64,000 nt of DNA from NCBI GenBank assembly GCA_021734025.1, contig JAIPJS010000016.1:22091-86090 (forward strand), read 5' to 3'. The DNA is from Candidatus Neomarinimicrobiota bacterium (lineage in GTDB: Bacteria > Fidelibacterota > JAANXI01). Position numbers and translations under genes: made by a program. Under the pieces are notes generated by a model. That model did not search any database. It saw only the letters and a program-made list of their open reading frames with translations, and was not told where the DNA came from. Below are positions 55,505 to 63,481 of this stretch, one piece after another (within the stretch, counting starts at the first letter, position 1; each line of letters begins with the position of its first letter).

Positions 55505-56000
55505 GATTCTCGTCCCGTATTTTTTAGGTGATTCTGGATTAGCTGATGGAATTAATACACTGGCATTGCTGCATTACAAAAAGTGTTCAAAAGGTTGCTT
55601 CCGAGTTCAGCCTGCCCAATTTTCAATTCTGTTTAAGGATTTCCATCTAGCAATGCGTCGGTAAACATACGAAACCGGACTTTACTGTTCAAGAGAAAAG
55701 TCACAACATTTTCTACACTTTTTGTACGATGCCCCATATATAGTGCATATTTGGTGTTAGAAACAAGCGAATTATTTCCTGAATTTTCCCAAGTCCCTGT
55801 AAATACCACACAATAGAAACCGAGTTCATTTTTTCGCCTGTCATATTTAGTGCATAATTAATTTTTCATCTATTATCGGATAAACCCAGATCAGTATTTC
55901 TTCGCTCTGGTGCTCTAACCAAAATCCCTGCGCTCATCCCCGCTTGTCAAATTCACAGGTGAACGCTACTTTTGTCCTTCATTTGAGATCAGGAGCAAAG
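55505..56000. other. Divergent promoter region of nrdJ and hemF
   Basis: This AT-rich 496-base gap separates the divergent nrdJ and hemF genes. It has candidate NrdR boxes (below) but no gene and no B12-riboswitch core. AGGAGC at about 55989 is the hemF ribosome site. Confidence 0.5.
55731..55746 (-). promoter_or_regulatory. Candidate NrdR box
   Basis: GCCCCATATATAGTGC matches the NrdR-box consensus ACACTATATATAGTGT at 12 of 16 positions. It lies 227 bases upstream of the nrdJ start. A weaker half-match (CATATTTAGTGCA) lies at 55842-55854. The usual close pair is not present, so the assignment is tentative. Confidence 0.35.
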
Positions 56001-56879
56001 ATGCGCGACGAAATTCCGACATACCTTCAGACCCTGCAGGAGACTATTACCTCCCGGCTGGAAGAATTAGACGCGGGCGAGCAATTTCAGGAGGATACCT
56101 GGCAGCACGCAAACGGCGGTGGGGGGCGAACCCGGATCATGCGAAACGGTTCGGTGTTTGAACGCGCCGGTGTCAACTTCTCAGAAGTCTATGGCGAGTC
56201 GTTGCCGGAATCAATCGCCGAGCAGTTCCCGGAAGCGGCCGGACATTCATTCGGCGCCACCGGCATTTCCCTGGTGATCCATCCGCTCAATCCGCATATG
56301 CCGACCGTCCACATGAACTATCGCTATTTCGAGGCCGGCCCGGTCTGGTGGTTCGGCGGCGGCATGGATCTGACGCCGTATTATCCGTATGAAGAAGACG
56401 TCCGAGAATTTCACAGATCACTGAAAGCGGTTTGCGACCGTCACGATGCAAAGTATTATCCTAAATTCAAGCAGTGGTGCGACGACTACTTTTACATCGA
56501 ACACCGGGAAGAACCCAGAGGTGTGGGTGGGATCTTCTTTGATTACCTCCGGGGCGATTACGCAAAGATATCCTCCTTCGTCCGCGACTGCGGCGATAAT
56601 TTTTTACCGATCTATGAACCTATCGTCCATCGGCGAAAGGACATGGACTGGAACGAAAACCAGCGGAGGTTCCAGCTGATTCGCCGGGGCCGGTACGTGG
56701 AGTTTAACCTGGTCTACGACCGGGGAACAAAATTCGGTCTCCAGACTAAGGGGCGCATCGAATCCATCCTCATATCCCTCCCGCCGCTGGTTCGCTGGGA
56801 TTACGACTACACACCGGAACCCGGATCGCGGGAGGCGGAGTTGTTTGAAAAATTTCTTGTTCCACAGGAATGGATTTAG
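56001..56879 (+). CDS. hemF: Oxygen-dependent coproporphyrinogen III oxidase
   Basis: I start at MRDEIPTYLQ (56001) with AGGAGC upstream. The 292-residue protein decarboxylates coproporphyrinogen III to protoporphyrinogen IX with O2, a late heme step. Family blocks: GHSFGATGISLVIHPLNPHM, PTVHMNYRYFEAG, WWFGGGMDLTPYYPYEEDVR, RGVGGIFFDYL and EFNLVYDRGTKFGLQT. Length is standard. It indicates at least some growth with oxygen, which fits poorly with strict anaerobiosis although the reductase here is the O2-independent B12 type. Confidence 0.97.
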   Translation: MRDEIPTYLQTLQETITSRLEELDAGEQFQEDTWQHANGGGGRTRIMRNGSVFERAGVNFSEVYGESLPESIAEQFPEAAGHSFGATGISLVIHPLNPHMPTVHMNYRYFEAGPVWWFGGGMDLTPYYPYEEDVREFHRSLKAVCDRHDAKYYPKFKQWCDDYFYIEHREEPRGVGGIFFDYLRGDYAKISSFVRDCGDNFLPIYEPIVHRRKDMDWNENQRRFQLIRRGRYVEFNLVYDRGTKFGLQTKGRIESILISLPPLVRWDYDYTPEPGSREAELFEKFLVPQEWI

Positions 56880-57202
56880 TATTGCGTAAAAAACTGGAAA
56901 CTTGCTATCGGGCTTGTGTGGACTTATACCTATAGAGATCACAGTGAGGGACATTAAAATCGAAATACAGGTCAAAGGTTTTCCTATGGAACAAAATAAA
57001 TATTTGAATTTCCAACCGCAGAATATCCAATGTCCAATGACGAATTATCATGCATACCACCTTCAATGCAGAACGTAGAATGAAAAATGAAGAAGGCAAA
57101 ATTACAGATGAGGCGCAAAACTAAAACACTGTAACAAAATAGCACGCAAACACGCTTTTCAACTTGAACACATGAACACTCTAACACTTTGACACTGTCG
57201 TT
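56880..57202. other. Low-complexity mosaic spacer
   Basis: The gap starts with an ATTGCGTAAAAA module (56881) and ends with a run of AACAC-type units (for example AACACATGAACACTCTAACA, about 57165-57195), the reverse complement of the GTGTTA repeats at 49.1 and 58.1 kb. No gene. Confidence 0.55.
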
Positions 57203-58063
57203 ATGACCTGGCTCTTCCTCACACTCATCTCCGCATTTTGCTGGTCGTCTGCTGACGCCCTCTCCAAGTGGATCAGCGAGGACATTTCCGACTTCACTAA
57301 CGTCTGGGTCCGGTTCGTCTGGAGCACGCCATTTTTTCTGTTACTTTGGTTCGGCATTGAAGTGCCGGAACTGGATTCCGGCTTCTGGACGGCCATGGCC
57401 TTTCTCGTGCCACTGGAAGTCCTCACCTGGACGCTCTATCTCCGGGCAATCCGGATGTCGCCACTGAGCCTGACCATCCCGTTCCTCGGACTGACGCCGG
57501 TCTTTCTCCTGGTGGTTCCGTGGATTCTACTTGGTGAAACCGTCTCACTGATCGGTGGAGTTGGCGTCGCGGTAATAGCGCTCGGTATCTATCTCCTGAA
57601 TGTCCATAAGACAGATAAAGGCCTTCTGGAACCGTTCAAGGCCATCCGACACGAACCCGGCTCCCTGCTGATGATCCTGGTGGCTGGCCTCTTTAGTCTG
57701 AGCTCCACCTTCGGCAAAATGGCCATTACCCATTCGTCGCCACTGTTTTTTGCGGGAATTTATTATCCGCTGAATGCATTACTGCTGGCGCCGTACGCGC
57801 TCTCCAGGAAACACGTCAGAAACAATGCCTTCGCTCATCCGAAGCGGGCGCTCCTTATCGGCATCGCCTTTGCCGGGATGGCATTGGCACACTTCTACGC
57901 TATCTCCATCGCCAAGGTCGCTTACATGATTGCCGTGAAGCGGACCAGTCTGGTCTTCTCTACGCTGTTCGGGTTTTTCTTTTTTAAGGAACGAAATATC
58001 AGGGATCGGTTACTTGGTGGGGTAATTATAATCGTTGGTGTATTTCTGATTGCAATGGGGTGA
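57203..58063 (+). CDS. EamA/DMT-family transporter
   Basis: The 286-residue protein has ten predicted membrane segments arranged as two EamA halves (TWLFLTLISAFCWSSADALS ..., and PGSLLMILVAGLFSLSSTFG ...), each ending with a GGVGVAVIALGIYLL-like helix. DMT transporters export metabolites or amino acids; the substrate is not visible. It is a single gene between mosaic spacers. Confidence 0.88.
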   Translation: MTWLFLTLISAFCWSSADALSKWISEDISDFTNVWVRFVWSTPFFLLLWFGIEVPELDSGFWTAMAFLVPLEVLTWTLYLRAIRMSPLSLTIPFLGLTPVFLLVVPWILLGETVSLIGGVGVAVIALGIYLLNVHKTDKGLLEPFKAIRHEPGSLLMILVAGLFSLSSTFGKMAITHSSPLFFAGIYYPLNALLLAPYALSRKHVRNNAFAHPKRALLIGIAFAGMALAHFYAISIAKVAYMIAVKRTSLVFSTLFGFFFFKERNIRDRLLGGVIIIVGVFLIAMG

Positions 58064-58331
58064 CGGCAGTACGACAGTGTTAACGTGTTCGGGTGTTCAG
58101 GTTAAAATTGTGTTTATGTGTTATAGTGTTACTGTGTTATAGTTGCGTGTTTTCTTAATCGTAATCCTAATCTTACTCTTAATCGGTTTTAGTTAGTAGT
58201 TTGTTGTTGGTTGTATTTATTTTAGTGATTTCGGTGTTTTTCAGTGGTTAATCTGTTGTTATTTTTATCAGCGGTTATCAGTATAATCTGCGTTCCCCGA
58301 CTTGTCGGGGATTGCGTACTATTTGGCCTTT
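58064..58331. other. Low-complexity mosaic spacer
   Basis: Contains GTGTTAACGTGTTCGGGTGT onwards (58078), CTTAATCGTAATCCTAATCT (58155) and a GGTTATCAGTATAATCTGCG stretch (58273) that resembles the repeats around the GxxExxY cassette at 44.75-45.27 kb. Then a short CCCCGACTTGTCGGGG hairpin (58297-58312) just beyond the ackA stop. Confidence 0.55.
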
Positions 58332-59537
58332 TTATTCCATCTCGCTCACCAGTTTCTCCGTATCGATAGCAATAACCAATTCCTCGTTTGTCGGGATCAC
58401 CAACGTGCGAACGTCAGCATCGTCGGCGGTAATATCACCTTCGATACCTACAGTCTCTTCATTTTTTTTGCCATTAATTCCGATACCCATATGGCTTAAT
58501 CCGTCTACAGTGTTTCCGCGAACGCGGGGTGAGTTTTCGCCGATGCCGCCCGTAAAGACAATCACATCCAGTCCACCAAGTACGCCGTAATAGGCGCTGA
58601 TGTACTTTTTCAGGCGATAGGTAAAAATATCCAGGGCAATCCGTGCGCGCTCGTGATCGTCGTCCACCGCCTCGATGATTTCACGCATGTCGCTGGAGAC
58701 GCCGGACACGCCCTGCAGTCCACTGTGTTTATTGAGCAGGGTGTTCATATCGTTGATGGTGAGCTCTTCCTTGGAAATCAGGTGTAGGACCAGCGCCGGA
58801 TCAACGTCCCCGGAGCGGGTGCCCATAAGCAATCCTTCCACCGGGGTGAATCCCATGGATGTATCCACCGATTCACCGCCGTCTACCGCCGTAATGCTGC
58901 AACCGTTCCCCAGGTGACAGGTGATGATTTTGAGATCTTCCATCTCCTTCCCAACGATATCTCTGGCGCGGCGGGAAACATAATAGTGCGAGGTGCCATG
59001 AAAACCGTATCGCCGAACGCCGTACCGTTTATAGAGCACATACGGCAGACCATAGAGGTAAGAATAATCCGGCATCGTTGAGTGAAACGCCGTGTCGAAT
59101 ACCGCTACCATCGGGACGTCCCGGAGCAGCTGGTGACAGGCATTAATCCCCTTGAGATTATTCGGATTGTGCAGCGGCGCCAGGTCGATGAATTCCTGGA
59201 GTTTTTCTACCACGTCTTTGGTAATCACCACCGAATCTTTGAATTTTTCGCCGCCGTGGACCACCCGGTGTCCCACTGCATCGATTTCCTCGCGATCCTC
59301 CAGTACACCGTGATTTTCAGAGATAAGTATCGCCAGTATATACTCGATGGCCGTCTGGTGATCGATGATTTCGCCAGCCATCTTCACCTTGTGATCGTCG
59401 TGGCGGGTGTGGCTTAAGACCGCGCCCTTCATACCGATACGATCCACCTGGCCGCGCGCCAAAACAGAGCGATCGTCCATGTCGAAGAGTTGATATTTTA
59501 CCGAGGAACTTCCACAGTTCAAGACTAAGACTTTCAT
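58332..59537 (-). CDS. ackA: Acetate kinase
   Basis: The 401-residue protein interconverts acetyl phosphate and acetate with ATP gain. ASKHA-fold motifs are intact: NCGSSSVKYQLFD at the start, HRVVHGGEKF, PLHNPNNLKGINA, FDTAFHSTMP, RYGFHGTSHYYVSRRA, HLGNGCSITAVDGGESVDTS and GLMMGTRSGDVDP-like LLMGTRSGDVDP. Length is standard. pta is not in the window. It suggests fermentative or overflow acetate production. Confidence 0.97.
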   Translation of the reverse strand: MKVLVLNCGSSSVKYQLFDMDDRSVLARGQVDRIGMKGAVLSHTRHDDHKVKMAGEIIDHQTAIEYILAILISENHGVLEDREEIDAVGHRVVHGGEKFKDSVVITKDVVEKLQEFIDLAPLHNPNNLKGINACHQLLRDVPMVAVFDTAFHSTMPDYSYLYGLPYVLYKRYGVRRYGFHGTSHYYVSRRARDIVGKEMEDLKIITCHLGNGCSITAVDGGESVDTSMGFTPVEGLLMGTRSGDVDPALVLHLISKEELTINDMNTLLNKHSGLQGVSGVSSDMREIIEAVDDDHERARIALDIFTYRLKKYISAYYGVLGGLDVIVFTGGIGENSPRVRGNTVDGLSHMGIGINGKKNEETVGIEGDITADDADVRTLVIPTNEELVIAIDTEKLVSEME

Positions 59538-59946
59538 GTGCTTTCCTGCATCTCTAGGAATTTATATTTCTGTGCATCTATTCATTAGTAATGCGTAAAA
59601 ATATACAGGTATAGGGTATAGGGGCATTCTTCTTAATCTTAATCATAATCGTAATCTTAATCGCATTTCCCTACCCAGAGAAAGAAGAAGAGAGAACGGC
59701 AAAACAGGAATAGGTTTCCTTTCTATTATTTGTTTGGTGGTAATAATTTTTCCTTTGCGTTTTATTCGCGTATCTTCGCGGTTTAAAAAAGCTCTGTTCT
59801 GAGGCTAGTGTCCCAGTGTTCCAGCCGAATCGAATAAGATTATGTAACAACACCAACCCGAACCCCTGAACACTGTTTTCCCCTATTCCTTATCCCTGAT
59901 CCCCCTATACCTATTTTTTTACGTGATACGCAGTACGCAATATGCA
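59538..59946. other. Low-complexity mosaic spacer
   Basis: Contains a GTATAGGGTATAGGGGCATT stretch (59606), CTTAATCTTAATCATAATCG (59631), a purine stretch AGAGAAAGAAGAAGAGAGAA (59676), CCCTATTCCTTATCCCTGAT (59880) and an ATACGCAGTACGCAATATGC module (59928). These are the same modules as at 49.1, 58.1 and 61.1 kb, mixed in different order and orientation. No gene. Confidence 0.6.
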
Positions 59947-60894
59947 TTACATCTCAAACCCGCCGATTTTCCGGCCGTTCTCGTCGTATTTGAAGAAACC
60001 GTGTCCAGTCTTTTTGCCAAGCCTGCCGGCGTGGACCAGTTTTTTCAGGATGGGGCACGGCCTATACTTTTGATCACCCAGTTCGCGGAAGAGGGTTTCC
60101 ATCCAGAACAGAAGCTCGTCCAGCCCCATGCGATCGGCCAGGGAGAGCGGGCCTTCTTCGAAGTTAAACCCGAGCTTCATGGCGGTCTCCACTCCATGAG
60201 CGCTGGCCACACCCTCCATCACCACAAACATGGCTTCGTTAATCATCGGAAGGATTACCCGGGTGGTCACGTATCCCGGATATTCGAAAACCTCGACGGC
60301 GGTTTTGTCCAGCATGCCGGCGAAGCGCTGGACGTAATGGAAGGTAGCGTCGGAGGTTTTCAGTCCGCGAACGATCTCTACCAGTGGAATCCGGTGCACC
60401 GGATTCAGGAAGTGCATTCCAATCACCTGATCTTCCCGATCGGTCGCGGCAGCGATTTCGGTGATACTCAGGGTAGAGGTATTGGTGACGAACACCGTCT
60501 CCGGCGGACAGAGTTCATCGGCGATGCTGAGAAGATTTTTCTTCTCTTCGATAATCTCCGGGATCGCCTCGATGAGGAGATCGCATTCTTCGACTTTTTC
60601 CAATTGAGTCGTACCCTCGATCCGTGTTAAGATCGCCCGTTTATCGCTCTCGGTGATGCTCCACCGGTTAATCTGTTGATCCAGTTTGTCGCTCAGTTCA
60701 TTCATCGCCCGGTCCAGGGCTTCCTCGTTCTGCTCGATGAGGAGGACATCAATCCCATGCTGGGAAACGGTTTGTGCCAGTCCCTGCCCCATGGTCCCAC
60801 CACCAAGGACCGCGACAACAGTCACGACCTCATCAGTCCCGCGTGGACGTGCCATAATGTTCTCTTCTACCAGGCGTTCAAGCTGTTCAGTCAT
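59947..60894 (-). CDS. 3-hydroxyacyl-CoA (3-hydroxybutyryl-CoA) dehydrogenase
   Basis: The 315-residue protein has the NAD-binding start VVAVLGGGTMGQGLAQTVSQ, the catalytic His region VIGMHFLNPVHRIPLVEIV, the SIT-type motif NTSTLSITEIAAATDR, and a C-terminal domain with PGYVTTRVILPMINEAMFVV, ADRMGLDELL and GRLGKKTGHGFFKYDENGRK. It oxidises 3-hydroxyacyl-CoA in beta-oxidation or works in reverse in butyrate synthesis. The N-terminus starts about 25 residues before the Rossmann fold; an internal Met (MARPRGTDEV, 60855) is another possible start. Confidence 0.92.
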   Translation of the reverse strand: MTEQLERLVEENIMARPRGTDEVVTVVAVLGGGTMGQGLAQTVSQHGIDVLLIEQNEEALDRAMNELSDKLDQQINRWSITESDKRAILTRIEGTTQLEKVEECDLLIEAIPEIIEEKKNLLSIADELCPPETVFVTNTSTLSITEIAAATDREDQVIGMHFLNPVHRIPLVEIVRGLKTSDATFHYVQRFAGMLDKTAVEVFEYPGYVTTRVILPMINEAMFVVMEGVASAHGVETAMKLGFNFEEGPLSLADRMGLDELLFWMETLFRELGDQKYRPCPILKKLVHAGRLGKKTGHGFFKYDENGRKIGGFEM

Positions 60895-61512
60895 ACCTTC
60901 AACTCCGGGATATTACTTTGATGAAATTCACACATGCGAAAAGTTATAAACTCGGATTCCGACATCCAACGGAAATAGCGGTGTTCTTGTGCGATTCTAA
61001 CTCGACATCCGGTCTCTTATGCTGTACCAGGTTATCTCTGAAGAAAAAATTTATACAAGCATTGCGTACAGTGTATTGCGTGTAAAAAATGTGTTATAGT
61101 GTTCCCGTAGTACAGCTAAATACTGTCATGCGTCCTCAGTTCCGAGTCAATAGTGAACATCCTGCTGGTAGTTCCCGCTTTAGCGGGTGTAGTAGGTTGT
61201 TCGAAGTGAGTAGTTTGTTGTCCGTGACAAATCAATCCAACTCGGTTCATTTATTGACATTTCTCCTTCAACTAACCACAAACCACGAACAACCAACAGT
61301 TTTTCCTTCCCCCGTTCTCCATTCTGCGTTCTCCTCAAGAATCAAACCGATTAAGATTAATTCGCCCCTCCGTCGCGACGGAACTACTATACCACAGAAG
61401 CAATTATTGTTCCCTATACCTTATACCCCTACCTTTTATTCCTTTTCTCCCCTTTTCCGGTTTTCATTTGCCCTTCCTCTTCGTATATTTTCCTCGCTTT
61501 GAGTCGAACGAT
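60895..61512. other. Low-complexity mosaic spacer before tRNA-Lys
   Basis: This 618-base gap contains ATTGCGTACAGTGTATTGCG (61063), GTGTTATAGTGTTCCC (61090), CCCGCTTTAGCGGG (61169, short hairpin) and TATACCTTATACCCCTACCT (61415). These are the mosaic modules seen at 49, 57-58 and 59.5 kb. The only longer open frame on the plus strand has the composition of this repeat sequence, not of a protein. Confidence 0.55.
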
Positions 61513-61585
61513 GCGCCAGTAGCTCAATTGGCAGAGCAGTTGACTCTTAATCAATTGGTTGGGGGTTCGATTCCTCCCTGGCGCA
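61513..61585 (+). tRNA. tRNA-Lys (CTT)
   Basis: A 73-base cloverleaf: acceptor GCGCCAG paired with CTGGCGC, discriminator A, D arm AGCTCAATTGGCAGAGC, anticodon arm GTTGA/CTCTTAA/TCAAT with anticodon CTT, variable loop TGGTT, and T arm GGGGG/TTCGATT/CCTCC. CCA is not encoded; CTTTTTC follows directly. Confidence 0.95.
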
Positions 61586-61645
61586 CTTTTTCTTTCTCCT
61601 CTCGCCGATAAAGACAATTTTTTGGGCCCGAGTTTAAGGTATCAT

Positions 61646-61867
61646 TCAAAGTACCGACCATACTTTTCCGGATTTGAGACTATAGTAATTGGTAGAATGT
61701 TTCCCTTTTACCCGGTGTAATTTTCCGGCATGCCACTGACGATATAAATCCAATGCATCATGGACGATATCATATTGATATCGATCGGACGCTATAGATT
61801 CCTGCCGTAGATATGCCTTGTCGTTCGCTTTCACCAACACCTGTTTAAATTTTTCTTCTTTCGGCAT
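61646..61867 (-). CDS. Small basic protein of unknown function, divergent from an HTH regulator
   Basis: The 73-residue protein (MPKEEKFKQVLVKANDKAYL ... WSVL) has a strong AGGAGG ribosome site seven bases before the ATG, which argues that it is real. Its many Lys, Tyr and Gln residues suggest a nucleic-acid contact, an inference. It is divergent from the HTH-like gene at 61996 and lies 60 bases from tRNA-Lys, a place where integrated elements sit. Confidence 0.65.
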   Translation of the reverse strand: MPKEEKFKQVLVKANDKAYLRQESIASDRYQYDIVHDALDLYRQWHAGKLHRVKGKHSTNYYSLKSGKVWSVL

Positions 61868-61995
61868 ATTTCCTCCTAGCTATCAATACTTTCCTAAACA
61901 AGTAACTACTGAATCAAATATACAACATATATATACATAAATATTGATAAATATGCGTTAATTAGCAAGCGCCGGATTCTTATATTGACAGAAAT

Positions 61996-62412
61996 ATGAA
62001 TGTACAGGAATTTCTAGAAGAATTACGCAAGGATCCGGGATACAGCGATCCTCAGATATCCGATGCTACGGAAAACCGCACTGGTACCCGGATCTCAAGT
62101 AATCAGATCTGGATGCTCCGTACAGGGAAATCCCAAAAGCCCCAACCGTCCACCGCCCGCATACTTGCCGACGCCTTCGGCTATCAACTGGACTATGTCA
62201 ATGATGAACCGGTATTCCTGCGGAAAGAAGAACTTACCGAGCCAGCCGGGAAAGATTATCACAACGACGCTGAGAGCCTTAGAAAAGAAATCGACCAACT
62301 CCAAAGTAAATTGGAAGAACAAGAAAAGCTCCTGGAAAAAATCCGCGAGACGGATAATTGGCATACCATAATAACAGTTATCGACGAGATTAAAAAGACA
62401 GGAACAGAATAA
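61996..62412 (+). CDS. Helix-turn-helix (XRE-like) regulator with C-terminal coiled coil
   Basis: The 138-residue protein begins with a helix-rich region compatible with an XRE-like HTH (DPQISDATENRTGTRISSNQ, IWMLRTGKSQKPQPSTARIL, ADAFGYQLDYV). It then has a long coiled coil (LRKEIDQLQSKLEEQEKLLE KIRE). The short AT-rich divergent gap to the gene at 61867 contains inverted ATATTTATC-like stretches that could be its operator. Function inferred from layout; ribosome site is weak. Confidence 0.6.
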   Translation: MNVQEFLEELRKDPGYSDPQISDATENRTGTRISSNQIWMLRTGKSQKPQPSTARILADAFGYQLDYVNDEPVFLRKEELTEPAGKDYHNDAESLRKEIDQLQSKLEEQEKLLEKIRETDNWHTIITVIDEIKKTGTE

Positions 62413-62742
62413 TTATTAGTACAATAATTTCCCCGGTCATTCTTTGTTAGGCACTTCCCGCAAACGAATAAAAACACCCAATGTTTTGGTTTCTATAAAA
62501 TAATTTTACTTAGATTTCCTTTAACGTGTCCCTTTTGACAGGACACCCCACCTCTAATCGTGTGATTTAGGACACATTTCCTGTTTTACATTTTTTTACT
62601 CAATACTATAGAACACCTCAGTGACAGTAGTTACATACGGTAACTCAATGGTTATCCACTATCCCTGGAATAGCGTTTGAACCGTAATTGGGTGGACGAT
62701 GATTGATGAGTTGAATGCGAAACTCCTGAGGAGGTAATTATT
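62413..62742. other. Intergenic region with GGACAC repeats
   Basis: A hairpin GTGTCC ... GGACAC (62527-62547) and a further GGACACA at about 62569 form a small repeat cluster. No gene. GGAGG lies ten bases before the ATG at 62743 and is that gene's ribosome site. Confidence 0.45.
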
Positions 62743-63108
62743 ATGAAACGCATAAAGACATTTCTGACAGCAATCCTGAGTTTGATAGTAATGCTGGCCT
62801 TTGTATCGACTACACAGGCAGGAGAGAAACACAAGGATAAGGCAAAAAAGGATAAAAAATCCATGACCGGTGTGATCTCCGTCCAGCAGACATCCAACGG
62901 ACCGGACTATTATCTGACGGTGCACCCGGAAACCCAACAGAGCAAGACCGTGGATATTAAATTCACCGAAAAAGTCGAAGAGGATCTACCGGACGCTGGT
63001 CAGGAGGTAACCGTGAAGGGCCATTTTGCCCAGGAACAACAGAACCAGTTCATGGTTACCGACATCGTGACGCCAAAGGACCAGCGACAAAAGATGGGGC
63101 AGAAGTAG
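62743..63108 (+). CDS. Small exported basic protein, function unknown
   Basis: The 121-residue protein has a clear signal peptide (FLTAILSLIVMLAFVSTTQA), a short Lys/Asp/His-rich segment (GEKHKDKAKKDKKS), and a beta-rich remainder (MTGVISVQQTSNGPDYYLTV, VDIKFTEKVEEDLPDAGQEV, TVKGHFAQEQQNQFMVTDIV) that resembles a small OB-fold. It may bind ligands or metals in the periplasm. It has its own ribosome site and terminator, so it is an independent unit. Not recognised. Confidence 0.78.
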   Translation: MKRIKTFLTAILSLIVMLAFVSTTQAGEKHKDKAKKDKKSMTGVISVQQTSNGPDYYLTVHPETQQSKTVDIKFTEKVEEDLPDAGQEVTVKGHFAQEQQNQFMVTDIVTPKDQRQKMGQK

Positions 63109-63138
63109 TCGCAGCTTAAACTACACCCCGAATCCGGA

Positions 63139-63172
63139 AACCGGCCTCTCCTCGTGGGAGGCCGGTTTTTTT
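63139..63172 (+). terminator. Rho-independent terminator of the small exported protein gene
   Basis: AACCGGCCTC pairs with GAGGCCGGTT across a nine-base loop and is followed by seven T. It lies 30 bases after the stop codon at 63108. Confidence 0.9.
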
Positions 63173-63421
63173 ATTGTCCAGTTTCACCGGGAATCTATTT
63201 CTGACGATTTCTACGGAGGGAGAAGATCTGTTGCAAGGCGGACCCTGTCACCTGAAATTTTCTGAGCAGAATCAGCGAGCCAACGAATACTAACCAGCAG
63301 TCCCAGCACACCGATGACGATAAAGATGAAGATTTGGCTCCCGATTGATCTCCGGGTCGGTGAGACAACTCATCAGTCTGCTGCCTTGTACCAAAAATGG
63401 ATGGTTTCTCTAAATATAAAT
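63173..63421. other. Gap with a possible one-helix ORF remnant
   Basis: On the minus strand about 63345-63215 reads GSQIFIFIVIGVLGLLVSIR followed by WLADSAQKIS to a TAG. It resembles a one-helix membrane peptide but has no usable start codon or ribosome site. I do not call a gene. Confidence 0.3.
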
Positions 63422-63459
63422 ATTAAAGCCCCGATTCAAATTGAACCGGGGCTTTAATT
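63422..63459 (-). terminator. Palindromic terminator behind the sorting-domain gene
   Basis: ATTAAAGCCCCG and CGGGGCTTTAAT form a long near-perfect stem around a TTCAA/TTGAA centre. It lies 23 bases beyond the stop of the minus-strand gene at 63482 and has A/T-rich flanks on both sides. It could end transcription on either strand. Confidence 0.7.
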
Positions 63460-63481
63460 AATATGCCTTGAATAGTGCAAA

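Noticed and set aside
55505..56000. Cobalamin riboswitch upstream of nrdJ
   Set aside because: I looked for the B12-box core and flanking conserved segments on the minus strand and did not find them.
61089..61502. 137-codon plus-strand frame before tRNA-Lys
   Set aside because: It is made of mosaic spacer modules, Ser/Pro-rich, without ribosome site or motif.
63215..63345. One-helix membrane peptide gene on the minus strand
   Set aside because: No ATG, GTG or TTG start in frame and no ribosome site; too weak to call.
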